Below are positions 47,454 through 57,296 of a DNA stretch of 64,000 nt, in pieces. A program made the position numbers and the translations under genes. Position 1 is the stretch's first letter. Each line of letters begins with the position of its first letter. Origin of the DNA: Arachis hypogaea (Eukaryota; Streptophyta; Magnoliopsida; Fabales; Fabaceae); NCBI RefSeq assembly GCF_003086295.3, contig NC_092054.1, forward strand, positions 19,169,878 to 19,233,877, in the 5' to 3' direction. The notes below the pieces were generated by a model, which worked only from the letters and a program-made list of their open reading frames with translations, made no database searches and was not told the DNA's origin.

Positions 47454-47549
47454 TTAACCTTTGATTTTCATCTAATCAAATCGAATGGTCTATATAAATG
47501 TGGCGTATCCAATAAGCATATAATGAGTGTACTCGTTTTAGACATACCC

Positions 47550-49239
47550 TTAAAAATTTATGTCGATTGAGCTCTACCGCATTGCCTTTATGAACACTTT
47601 TACTTGTACACCTTAATAACTATTTATACTTTCTATCACCTTCATTTATATAAATTTCATAAACCTACCAAGTGAAATCAAAGTAATAAAATCAAATTAA
47701 CAATTATCTTACGCTGCATTCATTTGCATATATATTGTGGGATAAAAATAGAATAGAACACTCAATAAATTTTAGGGACTAATATGACTATACGAGTGAC
47801 GTTTGTAAAATTTGAAAACTAAATAAAAATTAAAATTTTAAAGATTAAATTAAAATTTATGTGCAAATTTAGAGACCAAATTAAGTATTATCTCTGTTAT
47901 TATTGTTTAGTAATTTATAAATATATATAGAAAACAGAAAATATTTATCCACTAATGTTAGTATTTAATGAAATGATAACTTTATAAAAAAATGAATATT
48001 ATTATTTTTATTTTGATAATTTTTTTTAATAAATTTATGTAAATATACAATAAAAAGAATTATATGAAAAATGACATCATCAAAAATTAAATAATATTAT
48101 TATTTTCTTTTAAAAATTTACATTAAATTAAACTAATTTTTTTTGGGGTCATAGTGTCATGCACACTTCCACACTCACACACACTAAAGGCTCTATAACA
48201 ATTCAGATACAGCTGGTATTCCAACCTGCGACGTGGCTATTATGACTTATGAGGCTAACACATTGGCCATTGGTACAATGCCTCTGCCACATCAAATGAA
48301 ACTAATTTTGTGCTACTAGATGGGCTTTCAAAAAGGATATACAAAAGAAAGGCCAATTAAATCCATGTAATTGGACTTCATGTGAAATACTAAATTGGGC
48401 TGGGCTTTTCTCTGTTTTTTAACTAAACATACATGGGCCAAAGTAAACCGTAGATGTCGTTTTCTCTCTCTCTCTCTCTCTCTCTTCGAATTGCAGATTC
48501 TCTCTCATCCACCAATTCATGTATCTGTATTTAACTATTTATTGACTCTATCTATTTCAAATCTAAAATCAGAATATTCGAATTTCACCGCTTCGAAACC
48601 CTTCCGTTTATCGCTTTATCCCCAAATTCTGAAATCCAAATAATCTTCGCTGTTCTCAAGTAATCTCTCCTTCATCACAGCACCAAGCAATCTTCGTCGT
48701 CTTCATTTCTCTGGTACACTTCAATTCCTTCTTTCTCTCTCGTTTTCTGCATTCCTGCTTCGCTTTCTCTCTTGTTTTCGCTTCAAAAATCTGGTTGTTG
48801 AGTTGTTTGTAAGAGATCTTACTGCACTTTTCACGCATTTGTTTTTTTGTCATGAATTGTTTCGAATTTGCTTGTGATTTATGATTTTGCTTATCTCTGC
48901 TTTCAAAGTCACTAGGCAAAGACGGAAACTAGGGTTTGTAGCTGTAGTTCTCATCATTTGAAGATAATTCACTATGAAGTTCCTGGAGTGTCCTTCCTTG
49001 GATCGGTATTTGTAGTTTCAAACGAATTTGAGTTGAATTATGGGATTTTATTACATAATTTTGGTATATTGTAAGAGTCTCGTGAAACTTGTCCAGGCTT
49101 AACGATTTCTTTGGTGATTTGAATTTGGGAGAACGTACTATCAGAGGATGCCTTGAAGCTTATACTTGTAAGGAATAATTAGTGACTTTTAAGTTTCAAC
49201 AGAATTGATTTTGGATTTGGATTTGCTCACTGGGTTTGG
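47550..49239 (+). repeat. Direct duplication, copy 2 (MAF1 upstream region to intron 2)
   Basis: It begins at ttaaaaattt directly after the foldback terminus ...GACATACCC (47549) and is collinear with 29584-31460. It lacks the MITE. Homology ends in MAF1 intron 2 at tttgggt (about 49239), where copy 1 enters the foldback element and this copy continues with ordinary intron. The functional MAF1 upstream region therefore extends only about 1.4 kb before reaching transposon DNA. Confidence 0.92.
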
Positions 49240-51291
49240 GTTAGTAATAGTAATTAATGACCTATTTTCTTTTAATAATTCTGTAGGCAAACATGCTGGA
49301 ACAGATAAAAAACTCTCTATCAGTTTGGAGAATGAGGTAAATGACTCTGATAAAGTTGGGTTGTGGTAATAGGATCTTTTTTTACAATTTGTTCATAGAA
49401 TAGTTTTTTAAAACTGATTCAATTTCAGATGCTTGAACTTATTGAGAAATCATGTAGCCCTGATTCTCCCCCGCCGGATGACATGTTATTAACCAGATCC
49501 AGGTGGCCTTTACTGTGTGGAGAGGTTTCATAAATTGTAAATACCAATTAAGTGCTTCCTTTTTACATGTTCTAATTATGTTTTTTTTCCAGTCGAAGGA
49601 CATTGATTTACCTTATTCTTACCCTGTATCACATGTATCCGGACTATGACTTCAGGTATCTCAGTATCTTGTGACGTATAAAAATATGATAAAGGGGTTA
49701 TGGGTAATGCTACTGTCAGCTTAGTTGGCGACATGGCAACCCACTATATAATCCTTTTGTCATTTTTTTCTTTTTGGGAGTGTTGTCAAAAGGCTTGACA
49801 GACAGTTCATAAAACTGTTGCTCTTGGAGCTGAGAGTTCAAGTCTCTCCATTTCCCAAGTCTTTTTTCCGGTCTTTTCTTTGGTTGTTTTTACCTTGTTA
49901 AACTTCTAAACTGAGTGTCTCTGTTGTTGCATTCTTTAATTTTTCTTATAATACCATACACCTGTAATGGTTTTTAGTGCAGTCAAAGCTCACCAGTTTT
50001 TCACAGAGGAATCATGGGACAGTTTTAAGCTTATCTTTGACACCTACATGTTTGAAGCCTCAAAGGTACTGTGATTGATACTGTCTATTTCTTGTTTTAA
50101 GTGTTACTTTTTACTTTTGTATTACTTGCAGCCTTGGTGTTTCGTGTCCCCACATCTTTAATGTCTGGGATTGTGATGTTTGGGCAGGTTGTAAAATATA
50201 TGGTATCTACAAATTCAAGATTTCATTTTTTATATGACATTGTAGACCCCAGGGCGTGTTTGATGGTCTTGTCTAGATGCACCTAATGATCTTAATTGTG
50301 CAACGTTAAATTTCAAAATATATTCTTTCCTAATTATGTTTATTTATATATCACAATTAACACACTATTAATTCCTAGATTTTAAACATGAACTAATCAA
50401 CAAAACAGTTTGATCATTAGATAACAACAGTAGTAATCATATCAATAATTTAACACATTGGTATATAGTAATATTTTTTATTGTTCTATATATCATTTCT
50501 TCATCGATTTTGAAAATGAAAAAAAACTGAGGTTTAAATTGGAAAGTCATAAATATTGTCAAGTCCCACTGCTTTTGTTTGGCATCTTAGGATCTCAGGG
50601 GTTAGAAAAGGCTAAACATATTAATGCACACAATAAACATCTTAGCTGTTGTTGTTGTTGTTAGCAATAGTGATTACTTTTGGTATAGTGGTTTCCTTTC
50701 CTTGGTTTTGATTAACTTGTCAAAACTGCAGGAATGGGATGAAACTGTTGGGGATGTTTCTCTACTGGACACCTTGTACATGGCTCTTGATGAGGTGAAT
50801 TACTCTTGTTTTCGAACGTGAATGTTGGTGATCCCAAAAGGCATTTTTTGATACCTTGTCTTGCAGGTTGTGAAGTTAGGGGATTGTGAAATTTATGGTT
50901 ATGTTCCTGACTCCGAAGCTGATCCGTTAGTGGAAAAAGGAGCAATGTAAATTATCATCACAAGCGATAAATTAAAACTGTAACCTCATTCATTTTACCT
51001 GTTATATATTATTCTGATCATTTTCTTATCTATTTTCTGTAGATGGTCCTTTAATTTCCTCTTTTACAATAGAAAGCTAAAACGGATCGTGACTTTCCGT
51101 TTCAGTTGTTTTAGGTGGGATTTCATATTCTCTCTCAATTGTCTGGAACTACTTTTTGCTTTTTGTGTTTGCATCTTATTCAGCCTTACGACAATGCTGT
51201 TTCTGGCAGTAACTTGGTTGCTGACGGATTTCTTATGGATGGAGTACTCAACGAGGATGATGATGAAATATTTGCTGACATGGATATATGA
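48974..51291 (+). CDS. MAF1: MAF1, repressor of RNA polymerase III
   Basis: Ten exons read by eye: 48974-49005, 49097-49167, 49287-49336, 49429-49502, 49593-49655, 49978-50065, 50732-50794, 50867-50946, 51043-51114 and 51210-51291. All introns are GT...AG, the phases agree, and the sum is 675 nt (224 codons plus TGA). MAF1 is a conserved nuclear and cytoplasmic repressor of RNA polymerase III transcription, acting downstream of TOR signalling in other eukaryotes. Family landmarks are the start MKFLECPSLDR, PDYDFS (about residues 92-97), GDCEIYGYVPDSEADP (152-167), WSFNFLFYNRKLKRI (from 175) and an acidic C-terminus. Length fits plant MAF1. The last acceptor (TTCTGGCAG at 51209) was chosen because it alone keeps frame. 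The gene looks intact. Confidence 0.94.
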
Positions 51292-51387
51292 GTCAACACT
51301 GCATGTGTTATGCTAGTTTATCAAGACCCCCTTGTCGTCCCATGTGTTTATCTGATCAGTTTCCAGTTCTCGTGTTTAGTTCTGTAA

Positions 51388-51393
51388 AATAAA
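51388..51393 (+). terminator. Candidate polyadenylation signal of MAF1
   Basis: AATAAA lies about 97 bp after the MAF1 stop, in AT-rich sequence. It is the first canonical signal downstream. The region to 51735 is otherwise without features. Confidence 0.55.
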
Positions 51394-51738
51394 GCAAATC
51401 TATGTGAAGCTTGAGTGGTAGATCTAGCATTTGTATCATCTTATGTGCATATTGTAGAGTTAGTATATATGTGTGTCGTCCTCTTATATGCACATAGATT
51501 CCGAATCTGTATCGAGTTGTTTGTAGATAACTAATCGTAGTTAGCACATCTCTGGTGTGTAAATAACAGACACTTCCTTGGTTGGAAGTGGAGCAACGAT
51601 CGTTCATCGTTGGATATTTGTTTATCTTCTTCTGAAAAGGATGCTTTCTTTGTTCGCCTTGGATATTTGTTTATATTCTGATAACTTGTATCCCATTCAA
51701 GCATTTTTCATGCACAAGTAAAAGCAGGACAACATTTA

Positions 51739-52121
51739 GGCTACGTTTGTTTATGAAAACAGGATAGAACAAGACACTGAGAATATGGCAAGACATTGAT
51801 GGATAGATATATAAAATTTTGTGTTCTTGTATTCTATTTGGTAATAAACTAGAACAAATTATGAAAATTCAATTTATTTTCATTTAAAATATTTGAAATG
51901 AAAAGTATAATAATAAAAAAAATATTATTTTAAAAAATTAACAAAAAAAAAAAAAGTTGTGTTTTTGTTAGTATTTTTGTGTTCTTTTTGTTAGGATGGA
52001 TATAAAATACACTAATTTAGTGTCTCTGGATATATTGTCTGTTTATGTTTTTTTTGTCAAACATGATTTTGTGTTTCTGTATCTTTATTTTAGTGTCCTG
52101 TTTCTATAAACAAGCGCAGTC
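51739..52121. mobile_element. 383-bp Tourist-like (PIF/Harbinger) MITE downstream of MAF1
   Basis: Termini are GGCTACGTTTGTTTATGAAA and, on the other end, GACTGCGCTTGTTTATAGAA in reverse complement, an inverted repeat of about 26 bp. The flanks are TTA (51736-51738 and 52122-52124), the 3-bp target typical of PIF/Harbinger. The interior is AT-rich without a gene. Confidence 0.8.
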
Positions 52122-52124
52122 TTA

Positions 52125-52508
52125 TTGCACATTTTGGCAGTGGTGCAACTGTGTTTTGTTAGGGTGGTGGTGATGTAAAATTATTTTGTTTAATAGAAAC
52201 CTCTTATATACATTCGGCTTATCGGTTATGTTATTTCGTTGAGAAAAGTATATAGGCGATAGTAAACGTGTCCTTTAATATTTTTTTGGTGTCTTCGTTT
52301 CCTTTAACTAAAATTATTTTGTTTCCTTAGACTTTTCCTATGATTTTTTTCATGTTTAGTGCACCTTAGGTGTAGCACGACATTTACGTTGTTTACATCT
52401 CCCGATGTCTACTTAGCGGAAAATAACATGCATGCTTTGCTTTATCCCTTTTTCCCTTTTGTCGTCTCTTTTCACTATTTATGTCCTTAGCGTAGCACTA
52501 CCATTTAC
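52125..52508. other. Spacer between MITE and LINE
   Basis: About 380 bp, T-rich in parts. I see no gene, repeat or RNA in it. The 5' limit of the LINE could lie somewhat inside its right end. Confidence 0.5.
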
Positions 52509-55330
52509 GCATTAAATGAAAAAGATACAATTAAAGACCTTCGACAATTAGCATGGTTGATTGTGTCTTGTGTGTATAAGGTGATTTCCAAGGTATTAGT
52601 CAGGAGGATGAGATCAGTTATGCCAAGCCTAGTTGGAGAGATGCAGAGTGCATTTGTCAAAGATCGAAAAATACATGATGGGGCTCTTATTGCATGTAAA
52701 ATCATACATTGGCTAAAAATAAGAAAAAATGAAGCGGCAATAATCAAACGGGACTTTCAAAAGACTTAAGACAGGGTCAAGTGGAGTTAGGGGTGGAAAT
52801 AGGTTAGGCGGCCTGTCAGGGGCTTGCAGCCTGACCTGTGTTTGACCTGGCTCTTATAAAAGGCTTATTATATTAATAAGTCAGGACCAAACTTACTAAT
52901 TAGTCTTATTGGCCTGTTAGGCCTGCCTGGACCTGTTAATACATAATTACATATATAAATAATTTTTTTATTATAACTAAATTATGAAATATTTTAAATT
53001 TATTATATTTAATTATAAATAGTTTTGTATATTTTAAATACTTTAAAGTTTAAAAATTCTTATAAATATTAAATATGACATATTGCATATAAATATGATT
53101 ATTAAAAAATAGTTTTTTTTAAATAATATTTTTATTTTTGTGAAAAAAAATTATTAGGCCTTTTAACATGTTTCAGGCTAGGCCAAGCTGAATAACAGGC
53201 CAAACTTAGTACTTTAAAAAAAGTTTATAGCAGGCTGCAGGGCAGGCTCATGCCAATTGACCACATGATAGGCCAGGTCTATTAAGAGCAAAGCCTGCCC
53301 TGCCTAGTCTTTCCACCCTTAAGTGGAGTTTTGTGGACATTGTCTGCAGAAAATGAGTTTTGGGCGAAGGTGGAGAGAGTGGGTTATGGAGTGCGTAGAT
53401 ACAACTTCTATGTCGGTCTTGATAAATGGTTCACCAACTAAGCCGTTCAAGATGGAAAGAGATCTGAGACAAGGTGATCCCTTATCTCCATTCTTGTTTG
53501 TACTTGTTGTTGATGTACTACATAGAATGATTGGGGAGGCAGTTAGAAATGGTCGGATATCTCCTTTATTTGTTGGGAAAGATAACATATAATTGACACA
53601 CCTCCAGTTTGCCGATGACACTGTCTTGTTCTGTCCGCCAGAGGAAGAGACTATTAAGAACTACAAAAGGCTCCTTCGATGTTTCGAGTTGATGTCGGGG
53701 CATAGCATCAACTTTGATAAATCCAGCTTGATTCCAATCAATTGTGAACATCAATGGGTTCGAAGCATGTGCAATTTGTTGGGGGTGCAAGGAAGCTGTT
53801 TTGCCGGTCAGATACCTTGAAATTCCTTTAGGATCTAACCCAATGTTGATCAAAACTTGGAAGTCTGTTATTGACAAAGTGGAGGAAAAACTCAGCTTAT
53901 GAAAATCAAAGGTTCTAAACAAAGCGGGAAAGTTGGTACTCATCAAAGCAGTATTAAATAACTTACCTGTTTATTATTTAAGCTTATACAAGATGCCAAA
54001 AGCTGTGGCGAAAAAACTAATTTCGTTACAGAGAAGATTTTTGTGGAGTAAGGAGGATGGAAGGAAGGGTATGGCTCTGGTTAGTTGGGAAGTGGTCCAA
54101 GCTCCGAAGAAACTAGGGGGATTAGGAGTCGGAGATGCGATAATTGTAACACCGCGCTCTTGTTTAAGTGGTGGTGGAGGTTCTCTAAGGAGGAGTGTCC
54201 ACAATGGAAGAAGGTGGTATGCTCTTGTAATAATCTCTCCCCTAATGAGCTGTTGTCCACCCAGGTTTTACCTACTAGGGGGTCTTTGGAATGACATTTG
54301 CCAACTACAAATTAAGGAGCAATATATAAAAGAAAAGATCACAACTAGTTTGTCTATGGAAGTTAGTGATGGCAGAAGAACTCATTTTTGGGAAGACGTC
54401 TCGCTAAGTTGTTGTCCTCTAAAAGATAGGTTTTCAAGGCTCTTCTCGGTTTCAATTCAGAAAGGCTCTGCCATAGGGACTTGTGAATTTTGGGATGGGT
54501 TAGAGTGGATATGGAACTTCCAATGGAGACGTGAGATGTTCCAATGGGAGTTGAAACTTGTGAATCAATTACACAACACTTTGAGACTGGTTAAATTAGC
54601 CTCTGATAGAGAGGATAGAGTTGTCTAGAAGTTTGACAGACAAGGTATTTTTTCTACTAACTCTTTTGTACAGGTGTTACAGGCGGAAACGCTTCCGGAT
54701 GGCGTAACAAGTTATAGCTTTACTAAGACTCTTTGGAAAGGATTAGTCCCTCCAAGAGTAGAGGTGTTTGCTTAGTTTGTATTGATAGGCAGAGTGAATA
54801 CAAAGGAAAGGTTGTGTCGGCTAGGAATTGTTAATTAGGGAGATAATTTGTGTGTATTATGTAATAAGGATGTTGAATATATTCACCACTTGTTTTTTGG
54901 CTGTGAATTTACTTGACAGGTGTAGTGTGCTTGGTTAGCTATTTTTGGCAAACAATGGTCATGTCCAGGTACTTTAAAGGGACATTTTCAAAGCTAGACA
55001 GGTATTACAAGTAGGAAAGAGGAGCGTAACGGGTAATTCATAACTTACTTTGCGGTTGTTTGGAACGTCTGATTGAAAAGGAATAGGAGATTGTTTCAGA
55101 ACATAAAAAAATGTGCTGAAGAAATCTTCAACATGTCTCTAATTCATTACAAGGAGTGGAGGTGCGAAGATCTCTTTTGTTGTTGATGACAATGTCAAAG
55201 ATGACACTAAAATAATTATTGATGTGAGATCTTACTAAGTGTTTTCAAGGTGTTGTTTTATTTTATTTTATTTTTTTTAGCTTTTTCGCTCTACTTGTGT
55301 GTTGAATTTTTTTTGTTTTAAAAAAAAAAT
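52509..55330 (+). mobile_element. 5'-truncated, dead L1-type LINE
   Basis: RT starts mid-domain (IKDLR, then CVYKVISKVLVRRMR at 52570). It continues after a MITE (52789-53320) with LINGSPTKPFKME, LRQGDPLSPFLF and the catalytic LQFADDTVLF at about 53596-53625. Downstream are a connection domain (KVLNKAGKLVLIKAVL-like, from 53900) and a zf-RVT-type region (PPRVEVFA; LCVLCNKDVEYIHHLFFGC) near 54740-54910. Stops occur near 52769, 53590, 54628 and later. Two frameshifts near 54150 and 54290 cancel each other. The end is near an A run at 55320-55329. It encoded a non-LTR reverse transcriptase for target-primed copying. Confidence 0.87.
52789..53320. mobile_element. 532-bp Mutator-type MITE inside the LINE
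   Basis: Ends AGGGGTGGAAA and AAGGGTGGAAA (reverse complement), with further inverted similarity in the GGCAGGCCTG-type stretches. A perfect 10-bp target duplication AAGTGGAGTT (52779-52788 and 53321-53330) flanks it. Removing the element joins RT motif halves (DRVKWSF). Target length and termini fit Mutator-like MITEs. Confidence 0.88.
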
Positions 55331-55751
55331 TATGTGTCCAATAATCTTGGCTGAGGTTAAGTTTCTTGGATGACATTTGGTATTCTTATGAGTTATGACA
55401 ACTAATCATATACTTAAACAAAGTCTCATAGGAGGATTGTGCCTACTTGATCTCTATATATATGGCATTTGACATAGGTTAGTGATTTATTTTGCGCCAG
55501 TTGTTGCAATTTTCCCAAGTTTAGCTTTGATGTAATTTGGCTCACACCCCAATTGCCTCGAGTGCTGGCTGCGATTATATTACATGTTCAAATGGCATAT
55601 AGAATATGTGCATTCATTATTTAAAAGTAATTTAGTCAATATTGAAATAATTTTGTTAGCTTTTATATATGTATGTTAGTAACTCTGCATGTGAGTTCTA
55701 CTAGCTGGCTAGCAAACTTGTTCTTCGTAGCGTGGAGAGTGGAGACTAAGG
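55331..55751. other. Unassigned sequence between LINE and MITE-like repeat
   Basis: About 420 bp of AT-rich intergenic DNA with no gene, RNA or repeat that I can name. Confidence 0.5.
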
Positions 55752-56379
55752 GTGTGTTTGGATTTGCTTTAGAGAAGAGAGAGGTTCGTTTGAGTTTCTT
55801 GAACGCTTCATCTTTATGTTTGGCAACATTTTTATGCTGTAAACGATTTGCGTTCACCTTTTCACGTTGGATTGAACTTTATGTTCTATGTACCAATTAT
55901 GTCCTTCATTATTCATATGTTTATTGTTTTTTTTATAATACTTTTTTCTAATACTCTCTTATATATATTATTATTTTTTTATAAAATTTCTGTTTTTTTT
56001 ATATGAGTTCTTTTACTGTTATTGTTATTTCTTTTTTGTATGGAATATTTTTTTACTTTGTATTATGATTTTTTTAATTCTATTAGAGTACTAAAGAATA
56101 TTGAGAGTACTAAAAAAAATCAAAATTTATTTAAATATTTAAAATAAAATTATAAGATAATATAAAATAATTATTTAAATTCATGTCCTTTTCTATAATT
56201 TTTTATCTAAAAGTGATTTTGAATAATGTAATCCAAACACTATTTAGTTTACTATAATACATTTTGAATAAGAATTACCAAACATAAATTCCGTTAATAC
56301 TAACTCATTATTGATCAAAATCAATTTTACAAAATCAATTTTATAAAACCTCCATTTACAAACCGTAATCTAAACACAC
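55752..56379. repeat. MITE-like inverted-repeat element
   Basis: The left end GTGTGTTTGGATT and the right end GTGTGTTTAGATT (reverse complement) enclose about 628 bp. Internal stretches such as aaaatcaattttacaaaatc are typical of legume MITEs. A target duplication is not evident and the middle is poor in symmetry, so limits are approximate. Confidence 0.45.
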
Positions 56380-56955
56380 ACTGAAACTTTCATTAGAAAG
56401 TGGAAAAGCCGAATAAATTATATATTACTTGCACATTGTCGTGACAAATAAATGAGATGTAATTACATAAAGCCAACTGCTTCTGAAGAGTTTTTACTTT
56501 TAATATTGACGTCATTTTATTCAAGATATAAATATCTAACAGACTTCTTTTTTTAGAGTCTTCTTCGCGTGATGCGATCACTTTTTTAATTTTAATGTGA
56601 GGTTAGATTTGGTGTATTTCATGGTTATTGGGGCTTGGCGTGCATTACATGGGTGTGGGAGCTGCGTAGTTAAAATTGGACGGTCCGATTTTGGAGACAT
56701 GTCCGATTAGTGGCGTGGATGATAAACAAATCGGACCATTCGATTTGCGTACCAATGTCACGCGTCGCACATGCACCTACCTCAGCCAGTGAATCCGTTT
56801 TAATTCAATGGAAATACCCCAACCATCCATCCCATCCCCCACTTCATTCATCTCTCACTCTCCACTCTTCCATCTCTTTCAAACCTCATTTCCTTTCTTC
56901 CATTGAAGCTCCATCAGAAACAAAAAAATCCAAGGAAGGGAGACCGAATTGAATA
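56380..56955. other. Upstream region of the plant-mobile-domain gene
   Basis: About 575 bp. From 56630 on, GC content rises and two related motifs (ggtccgattt at about 56682, aaatcggacc at about 56728) form a short inverted repeat. CT-rich sequence at 56800-56900 would suit a 5' UTR. No separate gene is supported; the 80-codon frame at 56710 is probably chance. Confidence 0.45.
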
Positions 56956-57184
56956 ATGCTAAGGAGACAAAGAACAAAAGATGCTAATCGTCCAGAATTG
57001 TACATTGTTAATTATCTTAATCATTTTAATTATGTAAGTTTATTTTATTAAATTATTTTTTAAATTTAAATAGTAATAATTAGTTTAAGTTAAACATGTT
57101 AGTAGAATATTTAGTTAGTTCAAGTGTTAGAGTTGTGTAAGTATAATTAGTGAACTAAGTATAATTAGATTATCTTTGCTGTTA

Positions 57185-57185
<1 letters not shown>

Positions 57186-57257
<72 letters not shown>
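57186..57257. repeat. TTA trinucleotide microsatellite
   Basis: About 72 bp of uninterrupted (TTA)n, abutting the 3' end of the Helitron at 57258. Confidence 0.97.
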
Positions 57258-57258
<1 letters not shown>

Positions 57259-57260
57259 TA

Positions 57261-57296
57261 GCGGCTCAACAGGCACTAACGTGCCTGTTCAGCCGC
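57261..57296 (-). other. 3'-terminal hairpin of the Helitron
   Basis: GCGGCT-C-AACAGGCAC pairs with GTGCCTGTT-C-AGCCGC around a TAA loop: a stem of 15 pairs with one C-C mismatch in otherwise AT-rich DNA. Such a subterminal hairpin is the termination signal of Helitron rolling-circle transposition. Confidence 0.75.

Larger units (their letters stand above)
31461..47549. mobile_element. Giant foldback transposon with 3-kb inverted arms, Tat element nested inside
   Basis: The left end GGGTATGTCTAAAACGAGC at 31461 is matched by its reverse complement ending at 47549. From these termini inward the two sides are reverse complements for about 3 kb each, apart from indels. Without the Tat insertion (9,452 bp including one target copy) the element is about 6.64 kb, with a loop of roughly 490 bp. 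No transposase is recognised, so it looks non-autonomous. The termini start GG like many Mutator-like elements and the structure resembles plant foldback elements, but the superfamily is not proven. A short target duplication is not seen; instead a 1.7-kb direct repeat abuts both ends. Confidence 0.88.

Noticed and set aside
49704..49875. Possible SINE in MAF1 intron 5 (A-box-like cagcttagttgg, B-box-like gagttcaagtctc)
   Set aside because: The boxes are weak matches, there is no A tail or target duplication, and the spacing is too wide to support the call.
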